A DNA stretch of 48,738 nucleotides. It comes from Bacteroidota bacterium (lineage in GTDB: Bacteria; Bacteroidota; Bacteroidia; Bacteroidales; JAGNHN01). The stretch covers positions 1-48,738 of the forward strand of contig JAKLHK010000023.1 in the NCBI GenBank assembly GCA_022710185.1, given 5' to 3'. Of the stretch, positions 9,129 to 17,397 are shown in pieces (positions within the stretch are counted from its first letter, which is position 1; every line of letters begins with the position of its first letter). The notes under the pieces were generated by a model. The model searched no databases, was not told where the DNA came from, and was given only the letters and a program-made list of their open reading frames with translations. Position numbers and translations under genes: made by a program.

Positions 9129-9743
9129 ATGCATATTGCGATCGCCGGGAACATCGGCTCCGGCAAGACCACCCTGACCGGACTGTTGTCCAGGCACTTC
9201 GGATGGACCCCGCATTACGAGGACGTGGAGGCTAACCCCTACCTGCACAGTTTCTACGAAGAAATGCAGCGCTGGTCCTTCAACCTTCAGATCTATTTCC
9301 TGAACAGCCGCTTCCGTCAGATCGTGGAGATCCGCAAGTCAGGCAAGACAGTGGTGCAGGACCGCACCATTTATGAAGATGCCTACATCTTCGCGCCTAA
9401 CCTGCATGCCATGAACCTCATGTCGACGCGCGACTTCGACAACTACCTCTCCCTTTTCGAACTGATGAGCAGCTTCATCCAGCCCCCTGACCTGCTCATT
9501 TATCTGAAGGCCAGTGTTCCCACTCTGGTACGCCAGATCCAGATGCGGGGGAGGGAATACGAGGAGTCTATCCGGCTCGACTACCTGAAAAGCCTCAACG
9601 AACGCTATGAACGGTGGATTTCCGGATATAAGGAAGGCAAGCTGCTGGTGTTCGATGTGGACCGCATCAACATCACCGAGTCGAGGGAAGACCTCGGCAT
9701 GGTCATCGAGAAAGTCAGCGCCGAGATCCACGGACTGTTCTGA
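9129..9743 (+). CDS. Deoxynucleoside kinase (dNK/dGK/dCK family)
   Basis: 204 residues, the full family length. It phosphorylates deoxynucleosides for nucleotide salvage. Walker A is GNIGSGKTT at residues 7-15; the DRTIYED motif starting at Asp78 supplies the ERS-like catalytic and substrate-binding residues; the lid RGREYEESIRLDYL lies at about 140-153. Substrate preference among dA, dG and dC cannot be assigned. It is the first gene of a dense cluster: kdsB begins 7 bp after its stop. Confidence 0.9.
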   Translation: MHIAIAGNIGSGKTTLTGLLSRHFGWTPHYEDVEANPYLHSFYEEMQRWSFNLQIYFLNSRFRQIVEIRKSGKTVVQDRTIYEDAYIFAPNLHAMNLMSTRDFDNYLSLFELMSSFIQPPDLLIYLKASVPTLVRQIQMRGREYEESIRLDYLKSLNERYERWISGYKEGKLLVFDVDRINITESREDLGMVIEKVSAEIHGLF

Positions 9744-9750
9744 TCCATCC

Positions 9751-10524
9751 ATGGCGAATCCCCGCATCCTGGGCCTTATTCCGGCCCGTTACGCCTCCAC
9801 CCGCTTTCCCGGCAAGCCCCTGGCCACCATAGCCGGGCGCAGCATGGTCCGCTGGGTGCTCGACCGGGCGGGGGCTTCAGGGGTTTTTGATACCCTGGCT
9901 GTGGCTACCGACGACGAGCGCATCCTGCAGCATGTGCAGGAAGGCGGCGGGCGGGCTGTGATGACCTCCCCGGACCATGTCAGCGGTACCTCCCGCTGCC
10001 TGGAGGCCATGGATATCCTGGCCCGTGATCAGGGCCGCGCTTGGGATGTGGTGGTCAATATTCAGGGCGATGAGCCTTTCCTCGATCCCCTGGACCTGCA
10101 ACGGCTCACCCTCCCCTTTGCGGGAGCAGGGCCGGACATCGCCACCCTGGTGTGCCCCATCCAGCGCCTGGAGGAACTGGAAGACCCCAACATCGTGAAA
10201 GCGGTGGGAGGGGAGCTCGGCCAGGCCCTGTATTTCAGTCGCAGCCCCATCCCTTACCTCAGGGACCTTCCACGGGAGCGGTGGATGGAACAGCCCCTGT
10301 TTCGCAGGCACATAGGGATTTATGCCTTTTCCTCCCTAATTTTGCGCGAGATATGTGCGCTTCCCCCGTCAGGGGCCGAACGGGCCGAATCCCTGGAACA
10401 GCTGAGGTGGCTGGCTGCAGGATATACTATCCGGCTGATCGGGACCTCGGCGCCCGGGCCCGGAGTGGATACTCCGGCAGACCTGGAAAAGGCGGAGCGC
10501 CTCGCGGCAAGGTATAGTGCATGA
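9751..10524 (+). CDS. kdsB: 3-deoxy-manno-octulosonate cytidylyltransferase
   Basis: 257 residues from the ATG at 9751 (the frame extends further upstream but overlaps the kinase gene and is not family-like). The enzyme activates Kdo with CTP to CMP-Kdo for the lipopolysaccharide inner core. Motifs: LGLIPARYASTRFPGKPLATIAG for nucleotide binding, VATDDERI, VVNIQGDEPF (metal site Asp), and IGIYAFSS with the C-terminal AERAESLEQLRWLAAGY, both very typical of KdsB. Its stop overlaps the next start as ATGA (10521-10524), indicating coupling. Confidence 0.97.
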   Translation: MANPRILGLIPARYASTRFPGKPLATIAGRSMVRWVLDRAGASGVFDTLAVATDDERILQHVQEGGGRAVMTSPDHVSGTSRCLEAMDILARDQGRAWDVVVNIQGDEPFLDPLDLQRLTLPFAGAGPDIATLVCPIQRLEELEDPNIVKAVGGELGQALYFSRSPIPYLRDLPRERWMEQPLFRRHIGIYAFSSLILREICALPPSGAERAESLEQLRWLAAGYTIRLIGTSAPGPGVDTPADLEKAERLAARYSA

Positions 10525-11537
10525 ACGAGATATTCAGACATATCCGGCTGATGCTTTCCGAAGAGGGAAGGGTACCCCTGCCCGGCCTGGGTGAGCTCAG
10601 CGCCCATTATGTTCCCGCATCCGTGGACCTGTCCGCCCATCGCTTCAGCCCACCCTCCTGGCGCCTGGAGTTTGGCTCCGGCATCACCGATCCGCATGCC
10701 CTGGCCGGGTTCATCGCATCACGGCGGGGAAGCGATACGGCGGCGGCACGCCATGAGGTGGAACGCTTCTGTGCCTCGGTCCGGGCTTCCCTCACCGCCG
10801 GAGAAACCTACCGTTTTCCCGGAGTGGGCCTGATGGCCCTTGGCCGTGATGGTTCGATCCTCTTCGAGGCCGATCAGGAAAGCTACAGCAGGGGAGAAGG
10901 CCTGGGGCTGTCCCCGTTCACCATGACCCCGGTGCAGGTTAAGGAAAAGGAAAAGGAAAAGGTGGAGGATACCGTGGCCATCCCTGACATGCCTCCCCTC
11001 AGAACATCGGTACCCCGTCAGGGCAGGCGTTGGCTCCTCTGGGTCCTGCTTTTCTACCTGGTATTTGGAGGCATTGCAGGATATCTTCTGAATGAGGCCG
11101 GGCCGGGCCGGCAGATCATCGCCTGCTACCTTCCGCTCCCCGGCCGCCAGGCCCCCCTTCCCGAACAGCCTGCCCCAGTCCTCCCCACGGATACCGCCGG
11201 ACCGGAGGATTCCCTGGGGTCCTCCCCCGTGGACACCTCAGCGACAGTGCCAGAGGACAGTATCCCGGCCAGGGTAAGGGACGAACTTCCCCAGGTCCCT
11301 GCCGGGGCCCGCTTCTACATCGTCGCCGGCGCCTTCCGTACCCCCCAGGGCGTGGAACAGACCCTGAACAAGCTCCGGAAGAAAGGATATCCCGCCCTGG
11401 TACTCGATACCACCTCCACCGGACTCATGGTGGTATGCTATAATGGGTACCCCACTCAGGAAGCGGCGGATGCGGCCCTGCGAACGATCCGCGCAGAAGG
11501 CGATACTGACGCCTGGGTAAGGAAAGCCAGAAACTAA
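10521..11537 (+). CDS. CCDC81-like HU domain / transmembrane / SPOR protein
   Basis: 338 residues. Residues 1-~125 contain two short HU-like (CCDC81-type prokaryotic) domains, recognisable by PLPGLGELSAHYVPA and YRFPGVGLMALGRDGSILF. A charged Lys/Glu stretch encoded by a short GGAAAA repeat follows. One membrane helix (RRWLLWVLLFYLVFGGIAGYL) spans about 170-190, then comes a Pro-rich linker and a C-terminal SPOR domain (RFYIVAGAFRTPQGVEQTLN…GYPTQEAADAALRTI). This topology puts the HU part in the cytoplasm and the peptidoglycan-binding SPOR domain in the periplasm, suggesting a link between nucleoid or cytoskeleton and denuded septal glycan. The function is unproven. It overlaps kdsB by 4 bp. 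Confidence 0.85.
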   Translation: MNEIFRHIRLMLSEEGRVPLPGLGELSAHYVPASVDLSAHRFSPPSWRLEFGSGITDPHALAGFIASRRGSDTAAARHEVERFCASVRASLTAGETYRFPGVGLMALGRDGSILFEADQESYSRGEGLGLSPFTMTPVQVKEKEKEKVEDTVAIPDMPPLRTSVPRQGRRWLLWVLLFYLVFGGIAGYLLNEAGPGRQIIACYLPLPGRQAPLPEQPAPVLPTDTAGPEDSLGSSPVDTSATVPEDSIPARVRDELPQVPAGARFYIVAGAFRTPQGVEQTLNKLRKKGYPALVLDTTSTGLMVVCYNGYPTQEAADAALRTIRAEGDTDAWVRKARN

Positions 11538-11543
11538 GCTGCC

Positions 11544-12272
11544 TTGGGAAAGAAAAAAAAACTCCAGCGCTTCGCGGAAACCCAAAGTTTCCCGCACGTT
11601 GTCCAGGTACCTTATGCTCAGGCTATGGAGGGCTTTCCCATGAGGGGAAAATGGGCCCCGGAGTTCTTCGGGAACGACCAGGCCCTGGTGCTGGAGCTCG
11701 GTTGCGGCAAGGGGGAATATACCGTGGGCCTGGCCCGGCGCAACCCCGGACGGAATTACCTCGGCGTGGACATCAAAGGCGCCCGGATGTGGAGAGGGGC
11801 CAGGACCTCCCTCGACGAAGGCCTGAAAAACGTAGGGTTCCTGCGCACGCGTATCGAACTGATCGGGCTGTTCTTCGGACCGGAAGAGGTTCAGGAAATA
11901 TGGATCACCTTCCCCGATCCCCAGCTTAAGGACAGCCGACAAAAGAAACGGCTCACCCATCCGCTCTTCCTCAACCGATACCGCCAATTCCTGGCTCCGG
12001 ACCACCAGATCCATCTCAAGACCGACAGTGCCCCCCTCTACCACTATACTCTAGCGCTGGCGCGGCACAACGGATACAACGTCCATCATCATACCGAAGA
12101 CCTCTATGCCGCGCCACCGGAAGAGGAGGCCTCCATGATACAAACCTTCTACGAAGCCCGCTGGCTCCAGGAAGGCCTTCCCATCCATTACCTGAGGTTC
12201 ACCATGGACCTTCACCGCGACGCACTGCCCCTGCCCGGCGAACCCACTTCCGGAATTTCCGATGCAGAATGA
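11544..12272 (+). CDS. trmB: tRNA (guanine-N7)-methyltransferase
   Basis: 242 residues. It methylates G46 in the tRNA variable loop with S-adenosylmethionine. Motifs: LELGCGKGEYTVGLARRNPGRNYLGVDIKG for cofactor binding, then IWITFPDPQLKDSRQKKRLTHPLFL, the TrmB signature. The start is a TTG at 11544 (MGKKKKLQRFAE…); no in-frame ATG lies close by, and Bacteroidota TrmB proteins begin with the same MGK…L.RFAE pattern, so the TTG is well supported. Six bases separate it from the SPOR gene and its end overlaps the next gene by 11 bp. Confidence 0.94.
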   Translation: MGKKKKLQRFAETQSFPHVVQVPYAQAMEGFPMRGKWAPEFFGNDQALVLELGCGKGEYTVGLARRNPGRNYLGVDIKGARMWRGARTSLDEGLKNVGFLRTRIELIGLFFGPEEVQEIWITFPDPQLKDSRQKKRLTHPLFLNRYRQFLAPDHQIHLKTDSAPLYHYTLALARHNGYNVHHHTEDLYAAPPEEEASMIQTFYEARWLQEGLPIHYLRFTMDLHRDALPLPGEPTSGISDAE

Positions 12273-12600
12273 CCAGCATGAGCATTTCTTCGAGCGGGTA
12301 TACGCCGTAGCCCGCTGCATCCCTTACGGGAAGGTAACTTCCTACGGAGCTATTGCACGCTATCTCGGGACCGCCGGCTCCGCCCGCATGGTAGGCTGGG
12401 CCATGAACCAGTCGCACCTGCTCCCGGATCCGGTGCCCGCGCACAGGGTAGTCAACCGCAACGGCCAGCTCAGCGGCAAGCAGCATTTCGGGGGAGGTGA
12501 GGTGATGCGTAATCTGCTCGAAAGTGAAGGGGTAGAAGTGGTAGACGATGCCGTGCTCCACTTCGCGGAACACTTCTGGGATCCTGCCAGTCTGGGGTAA
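12262..12600 (+). CDS. Alkyltransferase-like (ATL) DNA-damage recognition protein, MGMT family
   Basis: 112 residues, the size of a stand-alone MGMT C-terminal domain. It carries the family helix-turn-helix and arginine finger (IPYGKVTSYGAIARYLG, SARMVGWAMNQS), but the active-site PCHR is PAHR (PVPAHRVVNRNG), so the alkyl-accepting Cys is Ala. Known ATL proteins with Trp or Ala at this position bind O6-alkylguanine without repairing it and hand the lesion to nucleotide-excision repair; that role is inferred here. It overlaps trmB by 11 bp. The gap after it (12601-12704) is AT-rich and holds the mrp promoter region and an imperfect GTTACAG…CTGTGTAAC dyad at about 12629-12650. Confidence 0.9.
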   Translation: MQNDQHEHFFERVYAVARCIPYGKVTSYGAIARYLGTAGSARMVGWAMNQSHLLPDPVPAHRVVNRNGQLSGKQHFGGGEVMRNLLESEGVEVVDDAVLHFAEHFWDPASLG

Positions 12601-12704
12601 GGCTTCTTTTTTCCCCGAATTTCCCTGTGGTTACAGAAAATCTGTGTAACATTGTGCCCGCTTAGATGCGTTATTTATAACTATTCTTAATAAAGATAAT
12701 TCAG

Positions 12705-13823
12705 ATGTCATACACCAGGGAACAGATACTCAAGGCCCTTTCCGAAGTGCAATACAAGCCCTCCGGAAAGGATATCGTGGCCAACGGCATGGTGGAGGAG
12801 GTGTGGACAGAAGACCGTAAAGTGGGTTTCACCCTCGTCTTCCGTCAGCCCGATGACCCCCATCTGCGACAGGTCAAACAGGAATGCATCAAGGCCATAC
12901 TCATCCATCTGGATGCCATGGCCGATCTGAAGGACAACATCAAGGTCCGCATCGACAATATGGCTTCTTCGGCCGGCATACTCCCCGGGGTGAAAAACAT
13001 CGTTGCCGTGGCTTCGGGCAAGGGCGGTGTGGGCAAATCCACAGTAGCCGTAAACCTGGCCGTGGCGCTGGCAGCTACCGGGGCCCGCGTAGGCCTGGTG
13101 GATGCAGACATCTACGGCCCTTCGGCCCCCCTGATGTTTGGGTTGACCGATGCCCACCCCGAAGCAGAGCAGATAGATGGGCGCACCCGCATCCATCCGG
13201 TCGAAAAGTATGGCGTCAAGGTCCTCTCGATCGGCTTCTTCGTGGACCCAGAACAGGCCCTGATCTGGCGCGGCCCCATGGCCAGCAATGCCCTCACCCA
13301 GCTCTTCAACGACGCAGAATGGGGTGAACTGGACTATATGGTCGTCGACCTTCCCCCGGGAACCGGCGATATCCATCTTACCCTGGTGCAGCAGATCCCG
13401 GTCACCGGAGTGGCGATCGTCACCACGCCCCAGGAAGTGGCCCTGGCCGACGCCCGCAAAGCCGTAGGCATGTTTACCCAGAAGAACATCAAGGTGCCTA
13501 TCCTGGGCATCGTTGAGAATATGTCATGGTTCACCCCGGAAGAGCTCCCGGAGAACCGTTACTACATCTTCGGCAAGGAAGGTGGTCGCCGCATGGCCGC
13601 CGTAGCTGGTATTCCCCTGCTTGGGGAAATCCCACTGGTACAGGGCATCCGCGAATCCGGCGACAACGGCCAACCCGTGGCCCTGGGCGACGGCCCCCTC
13701 GCCAGGGCCTTCAGTGAGCTGGCTGCCAATGTGATCCGCCAGGTCGGGCAGCGTAATTTACGCATTGCCCCTACCGAGGTAGTGAAAATGAACGACGGAG
13801 GCCCGGCCTGTGCTACGGAATGA
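12705..13823 (+). CDS. Mrp/NBP35-type iron-sulfur carrier ATPase
   Basis: 372 residues: an N-terminal MIP18/DUF59 domain (about 1-85), then a deviant Walker A P-loop NTPase with ASGKGGVGKSTVAVNLAVALA (about 103-123), GLVDADIYGPS, the DLPPGTGDIHLTLVQ Walker B region and the Mrp signature PILGIVENMSWF. The family transiently binds a 4Fe-4S cluster and passes it to apo-proteins. The usual CxxC after the signature is absent (…MSWFTPEELPENRYYIFGKEGG), as in Mrp forms that coordinate the cluster differently. The NifU-C protein encoded 31 bp downstream fits a shared job in Fe-S cluster delivery. Confidence 0.93.
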   Translation: MSYTREQILKALSEVQYKPSGKDIVANGMVEEVWTEDRKVGFTLVFRQPDDPHLRQVKQECIKAILIHLDAMADLKDNIKVRIDNMASSAGILPGVKNIVAVASGKGGVGKSTVAVNLAVALAATGARVGLVDADIYGPSAPLMFGLTDAHPEAEQIDGRTRIHPVEKYGVKVLSIGFFVDPEQALIWRGPMASNALTQLFNDAEWGELDYMVVDLPPGTGDIHLTLVQQIPVTGVAIVTTPQEVALADARKAVGMFTQKNIKVPILGIVENMSWFTPEELPENRYYIFGKEGGRRMAAVAGIPLLGEIPLVQGIRESGDNGQPVALGDGPLARAFSELAANVIRQVGQRNLRIAPTEVVKMNDGGPACATE

Positions 13824-13854
13824 CCCCAAACACACTATCAATACTTTCAGGAAA

Positions 13855-14094
13855 ATGTCAAGTCAGGAAGAACTGACCATCAAGGTCAAGAATGTCATCG
13901 AACAGATCCGGCCCTTCCTTCAGGCCGACGGGGGCGATATCGCCTTTGTGAACATCACCGAAGACAATACCGTGAACGTGGAACTGCAGGGAGCATGCGG
14001 AAGCTGCCCCTACAGTCGGATGACCCTGAAAAACGGGGTGGAGGAGGCCGTGATCAAGGCTATACCCGAGATCAGGGCCGTGGAGGCCATCTGA
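13855..14094 (+). CDS. NifU C-terminal domain (Nfu-type) Fe-S scaffold protein
   Basis: 79 residues from the ATG at 13855; the longer frame from GTG 13810 overlaps mrp and is less likely. It is a single NifU-C domain: IRPFLQADGGDIAFVNI, then GACGSCPYSRMTLKNGVEEAV, whose CxxC bridges a 4Fe-4S cluster in a dimer. It probably works with the Mrp ATPase. It converges on nadE with no spacer: the two stop codons are adjacent (14094/14095). Confidence 0.93.
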   Translation: MSSQEELTIKVKNVIEQIRPFLQADGGDIAFVNITEDNTVNVELQGACGSCPYSRMTLKNGVEEAVIKAIPEIRAVEAI

Positions 14095-15735
14095 TCAGGA
14101 AAGGTAACGGCCTACGATAGGCATACGGCGGCCCATCCCGAAGGCCTTCGGCGACACCCGGAGGATAGGCGGGGTTTGGTGGCGTTTGTACTCGCTGGTG
14201 TTCACCAGCTTCAGCACCCGGTCCACCATAGCGGCATCGAATCCGGCAGCGACCAGCTCACGCGGTCCCTGCCGGTTTTCTATATATTGCCGGAGGATGG
14301 CGTCCAGCACAGGGTATTCGGGCAAGGAATCGCTGTCCTTCTGCCCAGGCCGCAGCTCGGCCGAAGGAGGCTTCTCGAGGGTGTTACGGGGGATGAGCTC
14401 CCCCTGCCGGTTCACATATTCCGCCAGGGCATAAACCTCCGTCTTGTATACGTCCCCCAGCACGCTCAGTCCACCGCACATATCCCCATACAAGGTGCCA
14501 TAACCTACCGCCGCTTCGCTCTTGTTGCTGGTATTCAGTAGGATGTGTCCAAATTTGTTCGACAGCGCCATCAGGATGACGGCCCTCACCCTGGCCTGGA
14601 TATTCTCTTCGGTGAGGTTGAACGGCAGGCCATGGAACTGGGGATCCAGGGTTTCGAGTACGCTGCGGTAGGCCGCCTGAATGGGGATAAGCTCCCAGGG
14701 ACATCCCAGGCGTTCCGCCAACTCGCGGGCATCGGCAATGCTGTGATCCGAGGAGTATTCCGATGGCAGCAGTATCCCCCTTACCTGTTCTGCACCCAGG
14801 GCTCTGGCAGCCAGCACCATGGTCAGGGCGGAGTCAATGCCTCCGGAGAGGCCCAGGATGGCCTTGCGGAAACCCATCTTACCGAAATAGTCACGAATAC
14901 CCATCACCAGGGCATCGTGTATGCCGGCGATGCGGTCCTCAGCTGGCGGGGGACCGGGCTGCCCTATTCCACGGCGGACCTTCTCCAGGTCATACACCTG
15001 AAGATCCTCCTCAAATCGCGCCATCTCACCATAGATCTCCCCATCGGGGCACACCACCATGGAGCCCCCGTCGAAAAGGAGTTCGGTCTGGGCACCGACC
15101 TGGTTGACATAGAACAGCGGTAAGCGGTATTTGCGCGCGTTGTGCTGCATCACCCCACGGCGTTCGGTGACCTTGCCCGCACTATAGGGCGAGGCAGAGA
15201 TGTTGATCATCAGCCCCGGATGCTGTCCGATCAGCTCATCCATAGGCCAGACGGTGTACAGGGGGTTGTCGCCGATATCCCAGAGGTCCTCACAGATGGT
15301 GAGGGCGATGCGTTCCCCCAGGAACTCCACCACCTGAAAGTCGCGCGACGGCTCAAAATAGCGGTACTCTTCAAAAATGTCATAGTTGGGGAGCAGGGAC
15401 TTATGCCGGGCGGCCACCACCTGTCCCTCATGCAGCAACAGGGCGGCATTCAGCAGGTCCTTGCCCTCGGGCCGGGGATTACGCACCGGGCTCCCCACGA
15501 TGGCCGCGATGCCCCGGCATTCCCGGGCAATGTCCTGTACCGAGGATTCGCAACGCCGGATAAAGTCGTCGAACTCCAGAAAGTCCTGGGGAGGATAAGC
15601 AGGCACTACCAGCTCAGGGAAGACCACCAGCTGCGCCCCCAGGGCTTTGGCCTCCTGCAGGGCATGCAGTATGCGGGCCACATTGCCTTCAAAATGACCT
15701 ATGTGGACGTTGATCTGGGCCAGGGCGATCTTCAT
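14095..15735 (-). CDS. nadE: Glutamine-hydrolysing NAD+ synthetase
   Basis: 546 residues in two domains. The N-terminal nitrilase-type glutaminase (about 1-250) shows FPELVVPAYPP (Glu), ARHKSLLPNYDIFEE (Lys) and LTICEDLWD (nucleophile Cys). The C-terminal synthetase (about 270-546) has the ATP pyrophosphatase loop LGLSGGIDSALT and NTSNKSEAAVGYGTLYGD. It converts deamido-NAD to NAD with glutamine-derived ammonia, the last step of NAD synthesis. The start MKIALAQINVHIGHFEGN is typical. Its nearness to gldB (about 1.7 kb away) matches the conserved nadE-gldB neighbourhood of gliding and T9SS Bacteroidota. Confidence 0.97.
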   Translation of the reverse strand: MKIALAQINVHIGHFEGNVARILHALQEAKALGAQLVVFPELVVPAYPPQDFLEFDDFIRRCESSVQDIARECRGIAAIVGSPVRNPRPEGKDLLNAALLLHEGQVVAARHKSLLPNYDIFEEYRYFEPSRDFQVVEFLGERIALTICEDLWDIGDNPLYTVWPMDELIGQHPGLMINISASPYSAGKVTERRGVMQHNARKYRLPLFYVNQVGAQTELLFDGGSMVVCPDGEIYGEMARFEEDLQVYDLEKVRRGIGQPGPPPAEDRIAGIHDALVMGIRDYFGKMGFRKAILGLSGGIDSALTMVLAARALGAEQVRGILLPSEYSSDHSIADARELAERLGCPWELIPIQAAYRSVLETLDPQFHGLPFNLTEENIQARVRAVILMALSNKFGHILLNTSNKSEAAVGYGTLYGDMCGGLSVLGDVYKTEVYALAEYVNRQGELIPRNTLEKPPSAELRPGQKDSDSLPEYPVLDAILRQYIENRQGPRELVAAGFDAAMVDRVLKLVNTSEYKRHQTPPILRVSPKAFGMGRRMPIVGRYLS

Positions 15736-15761
15736 GGCAGTAACCCTCAGACGGCAAGGGT

Positions 15762-16475
15762 TCAGAAAATAACCCCAAGACTGACCTCAATGGCATTGGA
15801 GATGGCGTGTTCCTCCTTGCTACTGTCCAAGGCGTTCTTGCCACGGAGAACATCGGTAAACCCGTTGTTGAAGTTGATGCCAGCGCAGAGTGCCGTGGTC
15901 CCCCCCAGGGAATACTCGGCACCCAGACCAATCAACATACCGGCGCGGAAGAACGAGACATCATCCTGGATATCGACCTTCTCTGCCGTGATCTTGTCGA
16001 CCTGGGCGCTACCCTCATAATCGAATTCATCATCGGCATGGGCCTTCAGCAGAAAACCGGCAGTAAAACCGAACTGTCCGTAAAAGGTGAGGTAGCCCAT
16101 CTGATTGGTGCGCATCCGTATGGTGAGGGGAAGCTGAAGGTATTGGGTGCGGTATTTTCGCAGCATGTTGCCTTCCTCCAGGGCCGTGTCACCGGCACTG
16201 ATAAGGATGGCATCCGGGTACAGCAGTTTTCCGCCCAGGGTAATAAAATCGAGCCCTGTGGCGAAAGTGTAGTTCTGCGCCAGCATGAATTCGGTGCTGA
16301 AACCGTAATTGAGGTTCAGGGTGCTGCCATCCGAGGCATATCCCACAACGTCTGGTTTCATCCATCCTACCAGAGGGGAGATGTGCAGCCCGAAGCGGAA
16401 AGGGCGGTCATCCTGGGCCCTGAGGCTGAGGCAGGAGAGGACGATGAGCGCGATGATCAGGGGGGTGCGTTTCAT
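15762..16475 (-). CDS. PorT-like outer-membrane beta-barrel protein
   Basis: 237 residues from the ATG at 16475 with a Sec signal peptide (KRTPLIIALIVLSCLSLRAQ). The frame to 16517 adds 14 residues before a clear signal sequence and is rejected. The mature part is a small barrel with alternating hydrophobic strands: FRFGLHISPLVGWMKP, YGFSTEFMLAQNYTFATGLDF, YLQLPLTIRMRT, LTFYGQFGFTAGFLLKA and a terminal Phe (VSLGVIF). This is the PorT-family pattern, in which some members belong to the type IX secretion machinery. Whether this one is the T9SS component or a general porin-like paralog is unclear. It lies 26 bp upstream of nadE on the same strand. Confidence 0.75.
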   Translation of the reverse strand: MKRTPLIIALIVLSCLSLRAQDDRPFRFGLHISPLVGWMKPDVVGYASDGSTLNLNYGFSTEFMLAQNYTFATGLDFITLGGKLLYPDAILISAGDTALEEGNMLRKYRTQYLQLPLTIRMRTNQMGYLTFYGQFGFTAGFLLKAHADDEFDYEGSAQVDKITAEKVDIQDDVSFFRAGMLIGLGAEYSLGGTTALCAGINFNNGFTDVLRGKNALDSSKEEHAISNAIEVSLGVIF

Positions 16476-16659
16476 GGCAGTATCTTTCAGTTTCGATCCA
16501 GGGCTTGTTCCTTTCAAATGTATGAATTTTACGAGGAATTTCAGGGAACGCGCCCCTGGCGGAATTATTGGCCTGCCAACACTGTCCCCATTTTCAACAT
16601 TATGGTGTTACCAATTTGTTTTTGAGGAAGGTAGAAGTGCCCCGGATTGAACGGATATT

Positions 16660-16667
16660 TACCTTTG
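16660..16667 (+). promoter_or_regulatory. Promoter -7 box (TACCTTTG) for beta-barrel/gldB
   Basis: TACCTTTG fits TAnnTTTG and sits 67 bp before the 16735 start. A TTG at 16647-16649 is too close to act as a -33 element. The rest of the 259-bp divergent gap shows nothing recognisable. Confidence 0.45.
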
Positions 16668-16734
16668 CATCCCAGGATCGCACCCGGGCCCAATTCTGGC
16701 ATACTTATGGTGCGGTTCAGGCGTTAGCACAGGC

Positions 16735-17397
16735 ATGTCAGCAGGCATAAAATACCTTTGGATCCTCTTCCTCTGGGGCGCGGTGGTACCGGTCCTCAGG
16801 GCGCAGAACATTCCGGCCGTAACCCTGGGCCCCAAGCTCGGCATCAACAGCAGCGTGCTGTATACCGATATCGATGCGTACAAGGAGGATGAGACCCTGG
16901 GCTACAAGGCCGGCCTGTTCTTCCGTCTGGCCAACCGTTCGCGTATTTACCTTCAGCCGGAGGCCTATTTCGATCTTAAGGGCGGAAATTTCACCTACAC
17001 TATCGATGATAACGATCCCTATACTCCCAGTCCGAGCCCAATTAAGGATGCCCGTTTGAAGGTGAGGCTGAAGACGGTGGATTTCCCGCTCCTGATCGGC
17101 CTTAAAGTACTGGACCTGTATGGATTCAATTTCAGGCTCATGGCGGGACCCGTGGGTTCCTACGTTTTGGAAGAAAAAGCTACCCTGGAAGCCGACGGCA
17201 TGGACGACCAGCCGGAACTGCCCTCCGACCTTTACGGGGATGCCATCTGGAGCTTCCAGGCCGGGGGAGGGATGGACATCCTGATGTTCACGGTGGATTT
17301 CCGCTATGAGTTCGGACTCAACAATATTTCCGCGGTCCAGTCCACCAAGACCCACACCTACTTGTATAACCTCAGCATTGGGCTGAAACTCTTCTGA
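16735..17397 (+). CDS. Outer-membrane beta-barrel protein (PorT/OmpW-like)
   Basis: 220 residues with a signal peptide (MSAGIKYLWILFLWGAVVPVLRAQ) and a barrel of about eight strands: TLGPKLGINSSVLY, LGYKAGLFFRLANRSRIYLQPEAYF, FPLLIGLKVLD, FNFRLMAGPVGSYVL, WSFQAGGGMDILMFTVDFRYEFGL and a terminal LSIGLKLF ending in Phe, as the BAM machinery requires. It is the same broad family as the divergent neighbour. Its stop and the gldB start overlap as TGATG at 17395-17399, so the two proteins are probably made together and may act together in the envelope. Confidence 0.75.
   Translation: MSAGIKYLWILFLWGAVVPVLRAQNIPAVTLGPKLGINSSVLYTDIDAYKEDETLGYKAGLFFRLANRSRIYLQPEAYFDLKGGNFTYTIDDNDPYTPSPSPIKDARLKVRLKTVDFPLLIGLKVLDLYGFNFRLMAGPVGSYVLEEKATLEADGMDDQPELPSDLYGDAIWSFQAGGGMDILMFTVDFRYEFGLNNISAVQSTKTHTYLYNLSIGLKLF

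Noticed and set aside
10941..10962. Phase-variable simple repeat (GGAAAA) in the HU-SPOR gene
   Set aside because: The unit is six bases, so slippage would not shift the frame; at most it changes linker length.
16670..16734. A tRNA-like stretch (…GGTTCAGGCG…)
   Set aside because: No cloverleaf can be drawn: no matching acceptor stem or anticodon arm. No tRNA gene was found in the window.
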